Shown: one piece after another, positions 52,794 through 62,279 of the stretch
How the letters are laid out: every line of letters starts with the position of its first letter
Position numbering within the stretch: the first letter of the stretch is position 1
Origin: Roseovarius sp.
Lineage (GTDB): Bacteria; Pseudomonadota; Alphaproteobacteria; Rhodobacterales; Rhodobacteraceae
Reading direction: 5' to 3'
Length of the DNA: 64,000 bases
Assembly (NCBI RefSeq): GCF_030373445.1
Contig: NZ_JAUCYU010000001.1
Coordinates: 620,001 to 684,000 of the forward strand
Notes under the pieces: model-generated
The model's input: only the letters and a program-made list of their open reading frames with translations
What the model was told of the DNA's origin: nothing
The model's database searches: none
Made by a program: the position numbers and the translations under genes

Positions 52794-53264
52794 ATGCGCA
52801 CGCTCATCATCGCAGGCATCCTGACCTTCCTGATCGACCAGGTGTCGAAATACTGGGTTGTCCACATCCTCGAGCTCGACCGCGTGCGCGAGATCGACAT
52901 ATTGCCGCCCTTCCTCAACTTCCGGATGGCGTGGAACTACGGCATCAATTTCGGCCTGTTCCAGGGCGACACCGACACCACCCGCTGGATCCTCATCGCC
53001 ATCGCGGTGGTGATCTCGGGCGTCGTGCTGTGGTGGATCCGCCGCGAACCCGGCGGCCTCTGGCAGCACATCTCCGCCGGCCTGCTGATCGGCGGGGCGA
53101 TGGGCAACGTGGTCGACCGGCTGGTCTACGGGGCGGTCGCCGACTTCCTCAACATGGCCTGCTGCGGCATCGACAACCCCTACGCGTTCAACGTGGCCGA
53201 TATCGCGGTTTTCGCCGGTGCCCTCGGTATGGTATTATTCACGGGCGAGAAAAAGGCCGCGTGA
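52794..53264 (+). CDS. lspA: Signal peptidase II (lipoprotein signal peptidase)
   Basis: 156 residues, four membrane helices. Catalytic Asp regions are [19 protein letters not shown] and [11 protein letters not shown]; the N-terminal [11 protein letters not shown] is typical. It removes signal peptides of lipoproteins after diacylglyceryl transfer. CAAGGAGAGCCCC precedes ATG 52794. It is followed by a predicted lipoprotein of the DUF3035 family. Confidence 0.96.
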   Translation: MRTLIIAGILTFLIDQVSKYWVVHILELDRVREIDILPPFLNFRMAWNYGINFGLFQGDTDTTRWILIAIAVVISGVVLWWIRREPGGLWQHISAGLLIGGAMGNVVDRLVYGAVADFLNMACCGIDNPYAFNVADIAVFAGALGMVLFTGEKKAA

Positions 53265-53318
53265 CCTTTGCCGCGTGATGCGTTAGACACGGCGCGACGA
53301 GTGTGGGAGATTGGCAAG

Positions 53319-53843
53319 ATGATGTTGCCGAGAAAGATCATGATGGTTGGGCTGGTGCTTGTGGTGGCCGCGTGTTCGCGCGACCGCGATATCACGCTGA
53401 CCCGGTTCAAGAACACCGGCAACGGGCCGGACGAGTTCGCGATCGCCCCCGGCAAACCGCTCGAGGCCCCCGAAAGCTATTCCGCCCTGCCCACGCCGCA
53501 ACCCGGCGCCGGCAACCGCACCGATCACAACACCAAGGCCGACGGCATCGCCGCACTCGGCGGCAACCCGGCCGCCACGGCCGATACCGGCGTGGCCCCG
53601 GGTGACGCGGGCCTCGTCCGCCACGCCGGCCGCTACGGCACCGACCCGGCGATTCGCCAGCGTCTCAGCGTCGAAGACCAGCAGATCCGCCGCAACTACG
53701 GCCGCCGCAACATCCTGCGCATCGGGCCGCGCGACAACTACACCGACGCCTACAAGCGGCAGTGGCTCGATTCGGAAGCCGAACAGCGCCGCATGCGCAA
53801 CGCCGGTGTCATCACCCCCACCGCGCCGCCGCCCTCGCGCTAG
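53319..53843 (+). CDS. DUF3035 family lipoprotein
   Basis: 174 residues. The signal ends in LVLVVAACSRD, a lipobox with Cys near residue 19. The mature part starts DITLTRFKNTGNGPDEFAIA, the DUF3035 hallmark, and has a basic, Tyr-rich end (QIRRNYGRRNILRIGPRDNY). Function unknown. It follows lspA in the conserved roseobacter cluster. ATG 53319 or 53322 are both possible. Confidence 0.87.
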   Translation: MMLPRKIMMVGLVLVVAACSRDRDITLTRFKNTGNGPDEFAIAPGKPLEAPESYSALPTPQPGAGNRTDHNTKADGIAALGGNPAATADTGVAPGDAGLVRHAGRYGTDPAIRQRLSVEDQQIRRNYGRRNILRIGPRDNYTDAYKRQWLDSEAEQRRMRNAGVITPTAPPPSR

Positions 53844-53954
53844 GCTGGCGCGGCCATTCACAACCCGTTCAGATGGATTGAATTGCGATGGTACGCCCGT
53901 ATCTTCGCTAGTATAGCCATGGGGCAAAGGAATTTGATGGCAGGGAGGCAGGCC

Positions 53955-55286
53955 ATGACGAGATTTCTGGCCATGCTCGCCGTGGTTCTCACGGCAGCGG
54001 GCGCGGCACGGGCCGACGAACAGGTAACGTCCTACATGCTCGACAACGGGATGGAGGTCGTCGTGGTCGAGGATCACCGCGCCCCCGTCGTCGTGCACAT
54101 GGTCTGGTATAAGGCCGGCTCGGCCGATGAAGAGCCCGGCGTCTCCGGCGTGGCGCATTTCCTCGAACACCTGCTCTTCAAGGGCACCAAAACGGTGGCC
54201 GACGGGGAATTCTCCGCCACCGTGGCCCGCAACGGCGGGCGCGACAACGCCTTCACCAGCTACGACTACACCGCCTACTTCCAGCGCGTCGCCGCCGACC
54301 GTCTCGAACTGATGATGAAGATGGAGAGCGACCGCATGGTCAACCTCCAGCTCGACGAGTCGGTCATCGCCACCGAACGCGACGTGATCATCGAGGAACG
54401 CAACATGCGGGTCGAGAACAACCCGGGCGCCCTCTTCCGCGAACAGGCCACCGCCGCGCAGTATCTCAACCACCGCTACGGCGTGCCCATCATCGGCTGG
54501 CAGCACGAGATGCGCGACCTCGACCTTCAGGATGCGCTGGCCTACTACCAGACCTATTACGCCCCCAACAACGCCGTGCTGATCGTCGCCGGCGACGTTC
54601 AGCCGGACGAGGTCAAGGCGCTGGCCGAGCAGTATTACGGCGCCCTGCCCCGCAACCCCAACCTGCCCGAACGCGCCCGCCCGCAGGAACCCCGCCAGAT
54701 GGCCGAGCGCCGGCTGATCTACGAAGACCCCCGCGTCGGCCAGCCTTACGTGATGCGCAGCTACCTCGCCCCCGAGCGCGACAGCGGCGACCAGGACGAG
54801 GCCGCCGCCCTCACCGTGCTGGCCGAGATCCTCGGCGGCGGGATCACCTCGCTCCTCTCCGAGAAGCTCCAGTTCGACGAAAGCAAGGCGGTCTACACCT
54901 CGGCCTATTACAGCGGCAAGTCGCTCGACGACACCACCTTCGACCTGATCGTCGCGCCGGCCGCCGGCGTGACCCTGCAGGAGATCGAGGACGCCATGGA
55001 CGAGGTCATCGCCACCTTCCTCGAAGAGGGCATCAACGAGGAACAGCTCGAGCGCATCAAGATGCAGCTCAGGGCCGACGAGATCTATGGCCGCGACGAC
55101 GTCAACCAGGTCGCCAACCGCTATGGCCGGGCGCTGACACAGGGATTGACGGTCGAGGACGTGCAGGCCTGGCCCGGCGTGCTCCAGGCGGTCACCGCAG
55201 ATGACGTGCTCGCCGCAGCCCGCAAGGTATTCAACCGCGACAAGGCCGTCACAGGCTGGATGAAGGCGCCGGAGGTGACCCAATGA
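53955..55286 (+). CDS. M16 family zinc peptidase, active subunit
   Basis: 443 residues with a signal peptide (FLAMLAVVLTAAGAARA). The inverted zinc motif HFLEH lies in GVAHFLEHLLFKGT, with the more distal Glu in IEERNMRVE. Periplasmic M16B peptidase related to processing proteases. The start at 53955 is given by the signal peptide and AGGGAGGCAGGCC. ATGA overlap couples it to the following inactive paralog, with which it likely forms a heterodimer. Confidence 0.93.
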   Translation: MTRFLAMLAVVLTAAGAARADEQVTSYMLDNGMEVVVVEDHRAPVVVHMVWYKAGSADEEPGVSGVAHFLEHLLFKGTKTVADGEFSATVARNGGRDNAFTSYDYTAYFQRVAADRLELMMKMESDRMVNLQLDESVIATERDVIIEERNMRVENNPGALFREQATAAQYLNHRYGVPIIGWQHEMRDLDLQDALAYYQTYYAPNNAVLIVAGDVQPDEVKALAEQYYGALPRNPNLPERARPQEPRQMAERRLIYEDPRVGQPYVMRSYLAPERDSGDQDEAAALTVLAEILGGGITSLLSEKLQFDESKAVYTSAYYSGKSLDDTTFDLIVAPAAGVTLQEIEDAMDEVIATFLEEGINEEQLERIKMQLRADEIYGRDDVNQVANRYGRALTQGLTVEDVQAWPGVLQAVTADDVLAAARKVFNRDKAVTGWMKAPEVTQ

Positions 55287-56614
55287 GCTTTGCAAGAACC
55301 CTTTTCGCCCCCGTGATGCTGGTGGCGCTCATGGTCGCCGCCCTGCCCGCGCGGGCCGATGTCGACATCCAGGAAATCACCACCCCCGGCGGCATCGAGG
55401 TCTGGCTGGTCGAGGAGCATTCCCTCCCCTTCGTCGCGCTGGAACTGCGCTTCCGCGGCGGCACCTCGCTTGACGCCGAGGGCAAGGACGGCGCGGTCAG
55501 CCTGATGACGTCCCTGCTGGAAGAGGGCAGCGGCGACATGGATTCCCGCGCCTTCGCCCGCGCCGCCGAACAGATCGCGGCCGAGTTCTCCTACCGGGCC
55601 GGCGACGACGCGGTCAGCGTCTCCGCCCGCTTCCTGACCGACACACGCGACGAGGCCGCCGACCTCCTGCGCGCCAGCATCGTCGAGCCCGCCTTCAACC
55701 CGCCGGCCCTCGAACGGGTCCGCGCCCAGATGGTCTCGATCCTGCAATCCAGCCTCAAGGACCCGGACGAGATCGTACGCAACGCCTTCTCCGAGCTGGT
55801 CTTCGGCGATCACCCCTATGGCGGCCCCGAAGACGGCACCATCGAATCCGTCAGCAGCCTCACGCGCGAGGATATCCAGGCCGCCCACAAGGCCGTCTTC
55901 GCCCGCGACCGGGTCTTTGTCAGCGCCGTGGGCGACATCACCGCCGACGAAATCTCGACCCTCGTCGACGACCTGCTCGGCGACCTGCCCGCCACCGGCG
56001 CGCCCCTGCCGCGACCGGCCGACACCAACATGCCCGGCGGCGTCAAGGTGATCGACTACGAGACCCCGCAATCCGCCGTGATCTTCGGCCAGCCCGGCAT
56101 AGAGCGGGACGACCCCGACTTCTTCGCCGCCTACGTCCTCAACCACATCATCGGCGGCGGCGGCTTCTCGTCCCGGCTGATGACCGAGGTGCGCCAGAAA
56201 CGCGGCCTGACCTACGGCGTCTATTCCTACCTCTCCCTCAAGGACAACGCGCAAACCTGGATCGGCTCGGTTTCTTCAGCCAACGACCGCGTGGCCGAGG
56301 CCATCGAGGTGATCCGCGACCAGTGGACCCGCATCAAGGAAGAGGGCGTGACCGCCGAGGAACTGGAAGACGCCAAGACCTACATCACCGGCGCCTACCC
56401 CCTCCGCTTCGACGGCAACGGCCCCATCGCCGACATCGCGGTCGGCATGCAGGTCGACGGCCTGCCCCGCGACTACATCGCCACGCGCAACGACAAGATG
56501 AACGCCGTGACCCTGGAAGACGTGAACCGCGTCGCCCGCGAATGGCTCGACCCCGCGAAGCTCACCTTCGTGGTCGTGGGCCAGCCTGAAGGGCTCGACT
56601 CGACGATCAACTGA
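55283..56614 (+). CDS. M16 family protein without zinc site, probable partner subunit
   Basis: 443 residues with a signal peptide (LFAPVMLVALMVAALPARA). At the zinc motif it reads AVSLMTSLLEEGSG, so HxxEH is missing. The Arg/Tyr pair of M16 C-terminal halves is present in SSRLMTEVRQKRGLTYGVYS. It resembles the non-catalytic subunits that close the chamber of M16B enzymes. Overlaps the active gene by 4 bp. Confidence 0.92.
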   Translation: MSFARTLFAPVMLVALMVAALPARADVDIQEITTPGGIEVWLVEEHSLPFVALELRFRGGTSLDAEGKDGAVSLMTSLLEEGSGDMDSRAFARAAEQIAAEFSYRAGDDAVSVSARFLTDTRDEAADLLRASIVEPAFNPPALERVRAQMVSILQSSLKDPDEIVRNAFSELVFGDHPYGGPEDGTIESVSSLTREDIQAAHKAVFARDRVFVSAVGDITADEISTLVDDLLGDLPATGAPLPRPADTNMPGGVKVIDYETPQSAVIFGQPGIERDDPDFFAAYVLNHIIGGGGFSSRLMTEVRQKRGLTYGVYSYLSLKDNAQTWIGSVSSANDRVAEAIEVIRDQWTRIKEEGVTAEELEDAKTYITGAYPLRFDGNGPIADIAVGMQVDGLPRDYIATRNDKMNAVTLEDVNRVAREWLDPAKLTFVVVGQPEGLDSTIN

Positions 56615-56628
56615 CCGGTTGCGGGGGT

Positions 56629-56695
56629 CGTTTTCCGCGCGGAAAACGGGGTAGAAAATTCGAATTTTCTACCCCGGAATTTTCCAAAATTCCGG
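56629..56695. terminator. Triple palindrome between convergent genes
   Basis: Three perfect inverted repeats abut each other: CGTTTTCCGCGCGGAAAACG (56629-56648), GGGGTAGAAAATTCGAATTTTCTACCCC in two halves around 56661 (56648-56675), and CCGGAATTTTCC/AAAATTCCGG (56674-56695). Probably a bidirectional terminator for the M16 and DapA-like genes. Confidence 0.7.
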
Positions 56696-56703
56696 CGCGC
56701 CCC

Positions 56704-57594
56704 TCAAAGCGTCCCCGCCAGCCTCTCCCCCAACGCCGGGTCCGCATTCTCCAGCGGCGGCCGCAGGGTCAGCCAGCGCGCATCCCCCGACTGGTACGCC
56801 TTCAACGCCTTCAGCGCCGGGATCAGCCCGCCATCCTGCACCGCCTTGCGATGCAGGTTCACGGGCTCCAGCGCCGCCTCGGCCGCCTCCCACTTCCCGG
56901 CCACCACGAGGTCATACACCCCCCGGATCGCCGCCACGTTCGAATTGCAACTGGCCGAGATGCACCCGCCCCCGCCCAGCTTGCCCGCGTCCACCAGGAA
57001 ACTCTCCGACCCCGGGAACACCGAGATCCCCGGCGCCGCCTCGATCACCGCCTTCGTGTTCTCCCAGTTGCCGGAACTGTCCTTGTAGGCCACCACCACC
57101 TCCGGAAATGCCTCGTTCAGCCGGGCGGCCAGCGCGGGCGATATCCCGATCCCCGCCATCTGCGGAATATGGTACAGACACACCTTCAACTGGTCCGACC
57201 CCACCCGCTCGATCAGCCCGCTGAAATACCGGTAAAGCCCCTCGTCCCCGGCATTGACGAAGAAGAACGGCGGCAGCACCATCACCGCCGCACAGCCCAG
57301 CTCCACCGCATGCCGGCACAGCGTCGCCGTCTCCTCCATGTTGCACAGCCCCGTGCCCGGCATCATCTGACCCGGCCTTGCCGTGCCGGAGCTCGCCAGC
57401 CGCTCCACCATCGCCATCCGCTCCCGCATCGACTGGCTCAGCGCCTCCGACGTGGTGCCGAACGGCGAGATGTAATGCGCCCCGCCCTCGAGGCAGGCGC
57501 CGGCATGCTCAAGGTATAGATCCTCGGCTATGCTGAAATCGTCGTTATAGGGCGTCAGGATCGGCGTGATCACGCCGCGAAACCGCTCTGACAT
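56704..57594 (-). CDS. Dihydrodipicolinate synthase/N-acetylneuraminate lyase family aldolase
   Basis: 296 residues, TIM barrel. FGTTSEALSQSMRERMAMV, LYHIPQMAGIGIS with the Tyr, and VVVAYKDSSGNWENT with the Schiff-base Lys define the family. The operon has no lysine genes, so a catabolic aldolase, acting on a sugar-acid or aromatic-derived keto acid, is more likely than DapA. The end of a three-gene unit after a dehydrogenase and MmgE/PrpD. Confidence 0.88.
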   Translation of the reverse strand: MSERFRGVITPILTPYNDDFSIAEDLYLEHAGACLEGGAHYISPFGTTSEALSQSMRERMAMVERLASSGTARPGQMMPGTGLCNMEETATLCRHAVELGCAAVMVLPPFFFVNAGDEGLYRYFSGLIERVGSDQLKVCLYHIPQMAGIGISPALAARLNEAFPEVVVAYKDSSGNWENTKAVIEAAPGISVFPGSESFLVDAGKLGGGGCISASCNSNVAAIRGVYDLVVAGKWEAAEAALEPVNLHRKAVQDGGLIPALKALKAYQSGDARWLTLRPPLENADPALGERLAGTL

Positions 57595-57606
57595 GGGCCT
57601 GCCTCC

Positions 57607-58581
57607 TCAGTATCCGCGCCCGGGGTCGACCACGTTCCTCAATCCCTCGCCCCGCTGCCACCGCTTCAAATTCTCGATGAACATGTCGAGGGAATTCAGA
57701 TCCCACCCCTCGTAAACGCCCGAGCTGTGCGGCGACAGGATGATGTTGTCGAGATCCCAGAACGGGCTCTCCTCCGGCAACGGCTCCTCGGCGAACACGT
57801 CGAGCCCCGCCCCGGCGATCCGGCCCTCCTGCAACGCCTCCAGCAGCGCCGCACCGTCGATCACGCCGCCGCGCGACACATCCACCAGCACGGCCGAGCG
57901 CTTCATCGCCGCAAAATCCTCCGCCCCGATCATGCCCCGCGTCGACGGCAGCAGCGGCACGGCGACCACGATCATGTCCGCCCGCCCCCAAAGCTTAGGC
58001 AACTCGTCCGCCGCATGCACCTCGTCGAGATGCTCCATCGGCTCCGGCCGCGCCCGCGTGCCGATCACGTGCATCCCGAAGGCCTGCGCCCGCGCGGCCA
58101 CTGCCTGCCCGGTCTGGCCCAGCCCCACGATCAGCAGCGTCTTCCCCTTCAGCGGCACCATCATCCGCGACCCGCGCCAATGCCTGTCCGCCTTGTCCCG
58201 CGCCAAGCCCTCGATATCGAGCGAGAAATGCAACGCGCACCCAAAGGCATATTCCGCCATCATATGCGCCGCCACGCCCGCGGAATTCGTCACCGTCACC
58301 CGCCCCGCATCCCATGTCCCGAGGTGATCGCACCCCGACCCCCCGACAGAAATCCAGCCCGGCCCCTCCGGCCCGAACAGCGCCTCCACCGGAAACCCCT
58401 CGTTCCCGGCGAACTTGATCGAATACACCACGTCCGGCCGAAATTCCGCCAAGAGCGCTTCGGTCTCCTCGTACCGCGTCAGCTCGGCCACCTCCGCCTC
58501 CGGGAGGGCCTCGCGCAGCCGCGCCACCATCGGCCCGGCAGTGTCGTTCATGATGATGACTCTCGGGGCGTCCTTGGTCAT
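57607..58581 (-). CDS. D-2-hydroxyacid dehydrogenase family protein
   Basis: 324 residues. NAD-binding LLIVGLGQTGQAVAARAQAF, catalytic Arg in VDVSRGGVIDG, Glu in LDVFAEEPLPEE and His in LSPHSSGVYEGWD. The substrate is unknown. Start 58581 (MTKDAPRVIIMND) overlaps the MmgE/PrpD stop by 4 bp; the longer track ORF lies inside that gene. Confidence 0.9.
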   Translation of the reverse strand: MTKDAPRVIIMNDTAGPMVARLREALPEAEVAELTRYEETEALLAEFRPDVVYSIKFAGNEGFPVEALFGPEGPGWISVGGSGCDHLGTWDAGRVTVTNSAGVAAHMMAEYAFGCALHFSLDIEGLARDKADRHWRGSRMMVPLKGKTLLIVGLGQTGQAVAARAQAFGMHVIGTRARPEPMEHLDEVHAADELPKLWGRADMIVVAVPLLPSTRGMIGAEDFAAMKRSAVLVDVSRGGVIDGAALLEALQEGRIAGAGLDVFAEEPLPEESPFWDLDNIILSPHSSGVYEGWDLNSLDMFIENLKRWQRGEGLRNVVDPGRGY

Positions 58582-59960
58582 GCGTCTCCTTCCGGGGTGA
58601 CCAACCGAGCCAGCTCGGCCAGCGTCACCGTCTCGTCCAACATCGCGTCCCGCATCGCCCAGATGGCCCGGATGCGGGCCGGGGAGAGCACGCCCTCGCA
58701 GAAATCGTGGAACTTCGCCTCGACCTCGGCATCGGTGCGCCACGCGCCGGGGCCGCCACTGGCGGGCACATCGCCCGAGTGCAGCTTGCGCCCATCCCTC
58801 AGCGTCACCTCGATATCCGACCAGCGCGCCGCGGGAAAGCGGGCATTGTGCTTGTCCGTCGCCACGGCTGTGATCCGGGGGATGATCGCGGCCACGTCCG
58901 GGTCATCCAACCCCTCGTCCGCCACGTGCCGGGGCGCCAGCGTGCCATGCTGCAACATCACCGCCACCACGTAATGCAGCGAATACTGCGCCTGCGTCGT
59001 CGTCTCCGGCATCCCCGAATAGAGCCGCGCCGCCTCGTCAAACGTCCGCACCTCGACCGCCGCAACCTGATCGGCCGTCAGCCCGTGCTCTTCCCGCAAT
59101 TTCCGCATCGCATCCACCGCCGGATGGCCCCAGCGACAGCTCGGATAGGGCTTGATGTAATTCTCCGCCACCGTCCACTCGGCCCCGAGGTCGTCCCAGT
59201 ACACCGCAACCTCCGGCGCCTCGGCGGTAATCGCCGGCGCCCCGGTAAAGCCCCGCATCGCCAGAAGCGCCGCGTTCACCCCCACCAGCGCCCCCATGCC
59301 CGAGCCATCATGCAGCATCGTGGGGTTGTCGATCTCCCGCATCATCTGGCTGCGCGGCCCGTGATACTCCGCAATCCCCAGCGCGTGCCGCAGCACCTCT
59401 GTCCCGGCATTCTCCAGGTGACAGCCCAGCGCCGCCACCCCCAGCCCGTTCCACGCGCCCGACGTATGGTAATCGCTCACCGTCCCGTGCAGCGCCACCG
59501 CCGCCCGCGTCGCCACCTCGTAGGCCATCACCATCGCCCTCAACGCCTGTGGCCCGGTCAGCTCGGGGTGCCGCTCGGCATAGGCGAACAGCGCCGGCAC
59601 CACGGCACAGCCGATATGCCCCTTGGTCGGGTAATACCCGTCATGCCCATCAAGGTTGTCGATCTGCGTCGCCAGTGCCCAGGCGGCCCCCGGCATACTC
59701 ACCACCCGCCCGTCGAACAGCATCGGCGCGGCATACCGGCCCGCACCCGCCCCGTGGAAATCCACCGCGAAATCCCGCGCGATCCGCCCCACCTTCAGCC
59801 GCGTCGCACCCGCCGCCACGCCCAGCGTGTCGATCAGCAACGTCGCGGCATGGCGCATCACCGGCTCCGGCACGGCCAACTCACGATCCAGCGCGAATCC
59901 CGCGATCCGCGCGATCTGTTCCGCCCCGGGCCGGGCAATCGGGCTGAGGGGGCGGTTCAT
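58578..59960 (-). CDS. MmgE/PrpD family protein
   Basis: 460 residues. ATLLIDTLGVAAGATRLK, LDGHDGYYPTKGHIGCAVVP and AENYIKPYPSCRWGHPAVDA are the typical landmarks. Members dehydrate or isomerise C5-C7 di/tricarboxylates (2-methylcitrate dehydratase, cis-aconitate decarboxylase). No prpB/prpC nearby, so methylcitrate is unlikely. ATG 59960 heads the three-gene unit; CTCTCCTCTATTG on the plus strand gives AATAGAGGAGAG upstream, a good site. Confidence 0.9.
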   Translation of the reverse strand: MNRPLSPIARPGAEQIARIAGFALDRELAVPEPVMRHAATLLIDTLGVAAGATRLKVGRIARDFAVDFHGAGAGRYAAPMLFDGRVVSMPGAAWALATQIDNLDGHDGYYPTKGHIGCAVVPALFAYAERHPELTGPQALRAMVMAYEVATRAAVALHGTVSDYHTSGAWNGLGVAALGCHLENAGTEVLRHALGIAEYHGPRSQMMREIDNPTMLHDGSGMGALVGVNAALLAMRGFTGAPAITAEAPEVAVYWDDLGAEWTVAENYIKPYPSCRWGHPAVDAMRKLREEHGLTADQVAAVEVRTFDEAARLYSGMPETTTQAQYSLHYVVAVMLQHGTLAPRHVADEGLDDPDVAAIIPRITAVATDKHNARFPAARWSDIEVTLRDGRKLHSGDVPASGGPGAWRTDAEVEAKFHDFCEGVLSPARIRAIWAMRDAMLDETVTLAELARLVTPEGDA

Positions 59961-60176
59961 GGCATTGGCCTTTCAATAGAGGAGAGGGAGGAGACGATAT
60001 GGAACACAGGGGCATCTGTCATGGCAGGCCCTCCTTTCCCCCCGATCCTTCCGGAGCGCGCGCCGCAAATCCATGTCATTTGCGACACCCGCCGTCGCCC
60101 GCGGGCCAGCTTCAGACTCCTCGGCGGAATTCACGCCGCCGTCACGCCCGCAGCGGCAACGATGTCAGCCTGTCGC

Positions 60177-60224
60177 CTAATGCTGCACCAGAAAGCGGAA
60201 GCCGCGCAATCCGGGATTCGGCCG
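60177..60224 (-). pseudogene. SUMF1/NirV-like C-terminal tail remnant
   Basis: Directly after the nirV stop, and in the same frame, 15 codons read RPNPGLRGFRFLVQH then TAG. GFRFL is the end motif of SUMF1-type domains; nirV itself already ends HLGMRLVSETAIGRS. The segment is thus a second, different tail. The remaining 59961-60176 shows no gene. Confidence 0.55.
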
Positions 60225-60986
60225 TCACGACCTCCCGATCGCCGTCTCGCTCACCAGCCGCATGCCAAGATGCGCCGGGGGCGAGCCGACAGCGCATCCA
60301 CCCCGCGCCGGGTCGCGGATAAGGTAGGACATCGCGGCGACATGCTCGCCGCCAACGAAAAACGCCGGACACCGCGCCGGATCGACCGGACCGGACGCGC
60401 CGGAATAACACTCCTGCGTCCATTCCCAGACGCTGCCGTCAAGATCCGCAATGCCCTCGGGAGAGGTCGAGAAACTGCCCCGCGGCTTCAGCGCCCGCGG
60501 CGTCGAACCCTCGGTCAGGTAGGCCGACGCCCAGGTGAGCGACGGGTCGGTGAAAATCGGGTCGGCCTTTTCCGGCAGAACGGCGGCCGCCATCTCGCTC
60601 CACTCGCCCGCCGTGGGCAGGCGGAAGGCGGCGCCGGTCGCCTGGTTGATCCATCGAAGGTATTCGCCCACATCGACATGGCTCAGGCCCGTGGCCGGCG
60701 TCGCCCCGGCCGCCTGCCCGGGCCGCACCCGCAGGCGAAGGCTGCAACCGCCCCTGTCGTGACAGGTGTTCCACTCGGCCACCGTCACCTCGTATTTCTG
60801 CACGTACAGCAGCGCGCCGGTCGACAGGGTCACGGGGCTCGGCGCCATTTCCGGCAGAAGCGCCGGGTCGTGCCCGGCGCCGCGCCCGTTCAGCGCGGCG
60901 CCGAGAAGAACCGCCGCAAGGACCGTCAGCGCAACCAGAAGAAGGGACGCCTTCAGGCCGGGCTTGGGGATCCTTGCGGCGGTCAT
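60225..60986 (-). CDS. nirV: NirV-like formylglycine-generating-enzyme-fold protein
   Basis: 253 residues. A single N-terminal helix (ASLLLVALTVLAAVLLGAAL) anchors a SUMF1 domain: VQKYEVTVAEWNTC, FRLPTAGEWSEMA, GSVWEWTQECYSG. In Rhodobacter, nirV follows nirK and is co-transcribed, although its role in nitrite reduction is not settled. It starts 18 bp after the nirK stop. The C-terminus ends LGMRLVSETAIGRS with a second tail after the stop. Confidence 0.86.
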   Translation of the reverse strand: MTAARIPKPGLKASLLLVALTVLAAVLLGAALNGRGAGHDPALLPEMAPSPVTLSTGALLYVQKYEVTVAEWNTCHDRGGCSLRLRVRPGQAAGATPATGLSHVDVGEYLRWINQATGAAFRLPTAGEWSEMAAAVLPEKADPIFTDPSLTWASAYLTEGSTPRALKPRGSFSTSPEGIADLDGSVWEWTQECYSGASGPVDPARCPAFFVGGEHVAAMSYLIRDPARGGCAVGSPPAHLGMRLVSETAIGRS

Positions 60987-61003
60987 GTCAACGCTCCCGT
61001 CGC

Positions 61004-62215
61004 TCAGCTTTCGAAGGGTCGCGGTTCAACCACCTGTTCCATCAGGGTGTTGTTCCACTCGCCCTCGACGACGAAATGCGCCGTCCCGCCCAGCATCGCG
61101 CCGATGATCAGGTTGTGGTTCACGTAGGCATAGACGCCCGGCTGCTCGAAGGTATACATCGCCGCCGCCGCGCCACCGCCGCGCACGAACCATGTTTCCA
61201 TCCCCGTCAGCGGCGGATCGGTGAACGAGCTTTCCCAGACATAGTTGCCATGCCCGCCGATCAGGTGCGGGCGACTGTCCACGTTGCACGAGTTGTGGAC
61301 CATCAGGACCGTCTCGCCGACCTTGGCCTTGAGCGCGTGTTCCCCGGTCAGCGCACCGACCGCGCCGTTGAACACCTGGTGCGTCGGCACGAGCGACCGC
61401 ATCGCCTCCAGGCTGTCGGCATAGTCGTCGCCGGCGGCGTCATAGCTCTTGTAATCGCCGCTTTCGTCCATCGGCAGGTAGTAATCCTGCTCACCGATAT
61501 AGGCGATGCTGTCATAGCGCAGCGGATTGCCCTGCGCGTCCTTCAGCCCGTCGCGCGGCAGCACCATGATGGCGCCGTTCATGCCGTGGGTCACGTGGTA
61601 GGGGATCATCGCGCCGCCCGGGGCACAGTGATAGGTGAAGCAGCCGGGCTTCGTCGCCTTCCAGCGAAGCACGCATTCCTCGCCGGGGTAGACATGGGTC
61701 AGGCCACCGCCGCCCAGCGCGCCGGTCGAGGCGTGGAAGTCGATGTTGTGCTCCATCATGCTGTCGGCCGGGTTGCGCAGCGTCAGCTCGACCATGTCGC
61801 CCTCGTGGACGATGATCAGCGGGCCGGGCACCGAGCCGTTATAGGTCAGGGCCCAGACACTGGCGCCGGTATCCTCGTCGACGACCATCAGCCGTTCCTG
61901 GGTTTCCATGGTGATCTCGACGATCTTCGGGCCGCCGGTGGCCACCTGCTCGTGCTCGGGCGCGAACGGGGGCGCGACAAGCTCCTGTTTCACGCGGGTG
62001 TAGCCGGACAGGTCGGCGGGTTTCGCCTTGGCTTTCGCCTCCGCCTCGGCCTTGATCACGTCGGCGCCGGGCTGGCGCGGCGTCGGCACGGGGGCGCGGC
62101 GCGGGGTGGCAAAGGCAGCGGCCCCGCCCATGGCGGCGGCACCGGCAAGCATCGAGCCGCGCAGCACGTTGCGGCGGCTGACCTGTTTGAGGCCGGGATT
62201 GAGTAACTTGGTCAT
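61004..62215 (-). CDS. nirK: Copper-containing nitrite reductase
   Basis: 403 residues. A twin-arginine signal ([19 protein letters not shown]) is followed by two cupredoxin domains. Type 1 and 2 copper ligands are visible in [10 protein letters not shown] and [21 protein letters not shown], with the active-site His in the second domain (LIGGHG). It reduces nitrite to nitric oxide in the periplasm. The start at 62215 is preceded by GGAGGACATA. Second gene in the paz-nirK-nirV unit. Confidence 0.97.
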   Translation of the reverse strand: MTKLLNPGLKQVSRRNVLRGSMLAGAAAMGGAAAFATPRRAPVPTPRQPGADVIKAEAEAKAKAKPADLSGYTRVKQELVAPPFAPEHEQVATGGPKIVEITMETQERLMVVDEDTGASVWALTYNGSVPGPLIIVHEGDMVELTLRNPADSMMEHNIDFHASTGALGGGGLTHVYPGEECVLRWKATKPGCFTYHCAPGGAMIPYHVTHGMNGAIMVLPRDGLKDAQGNPLRYDSIAYIGEQDYYLPMDESGDYKSYDAAGDDYADSLEAMRSLVPTHQVFNGAVGALTGEHALKAKVGETVLMVHNSCNVDSRPHLIGGHGNYVWESSFTDPPLTGMETWFVRGGGAAAAMYTFEQPGVYAYVNHNLIIGAMLGGTAHFVVEGEWNNTLMEQVVEPRPFES

Positions 62216-62279
62216 TATGTCCTCCATCGGGTCTGGTCCCTGGAACCCGCCCCAGCGGGGCGGGCCGGGACAGGTTGGG

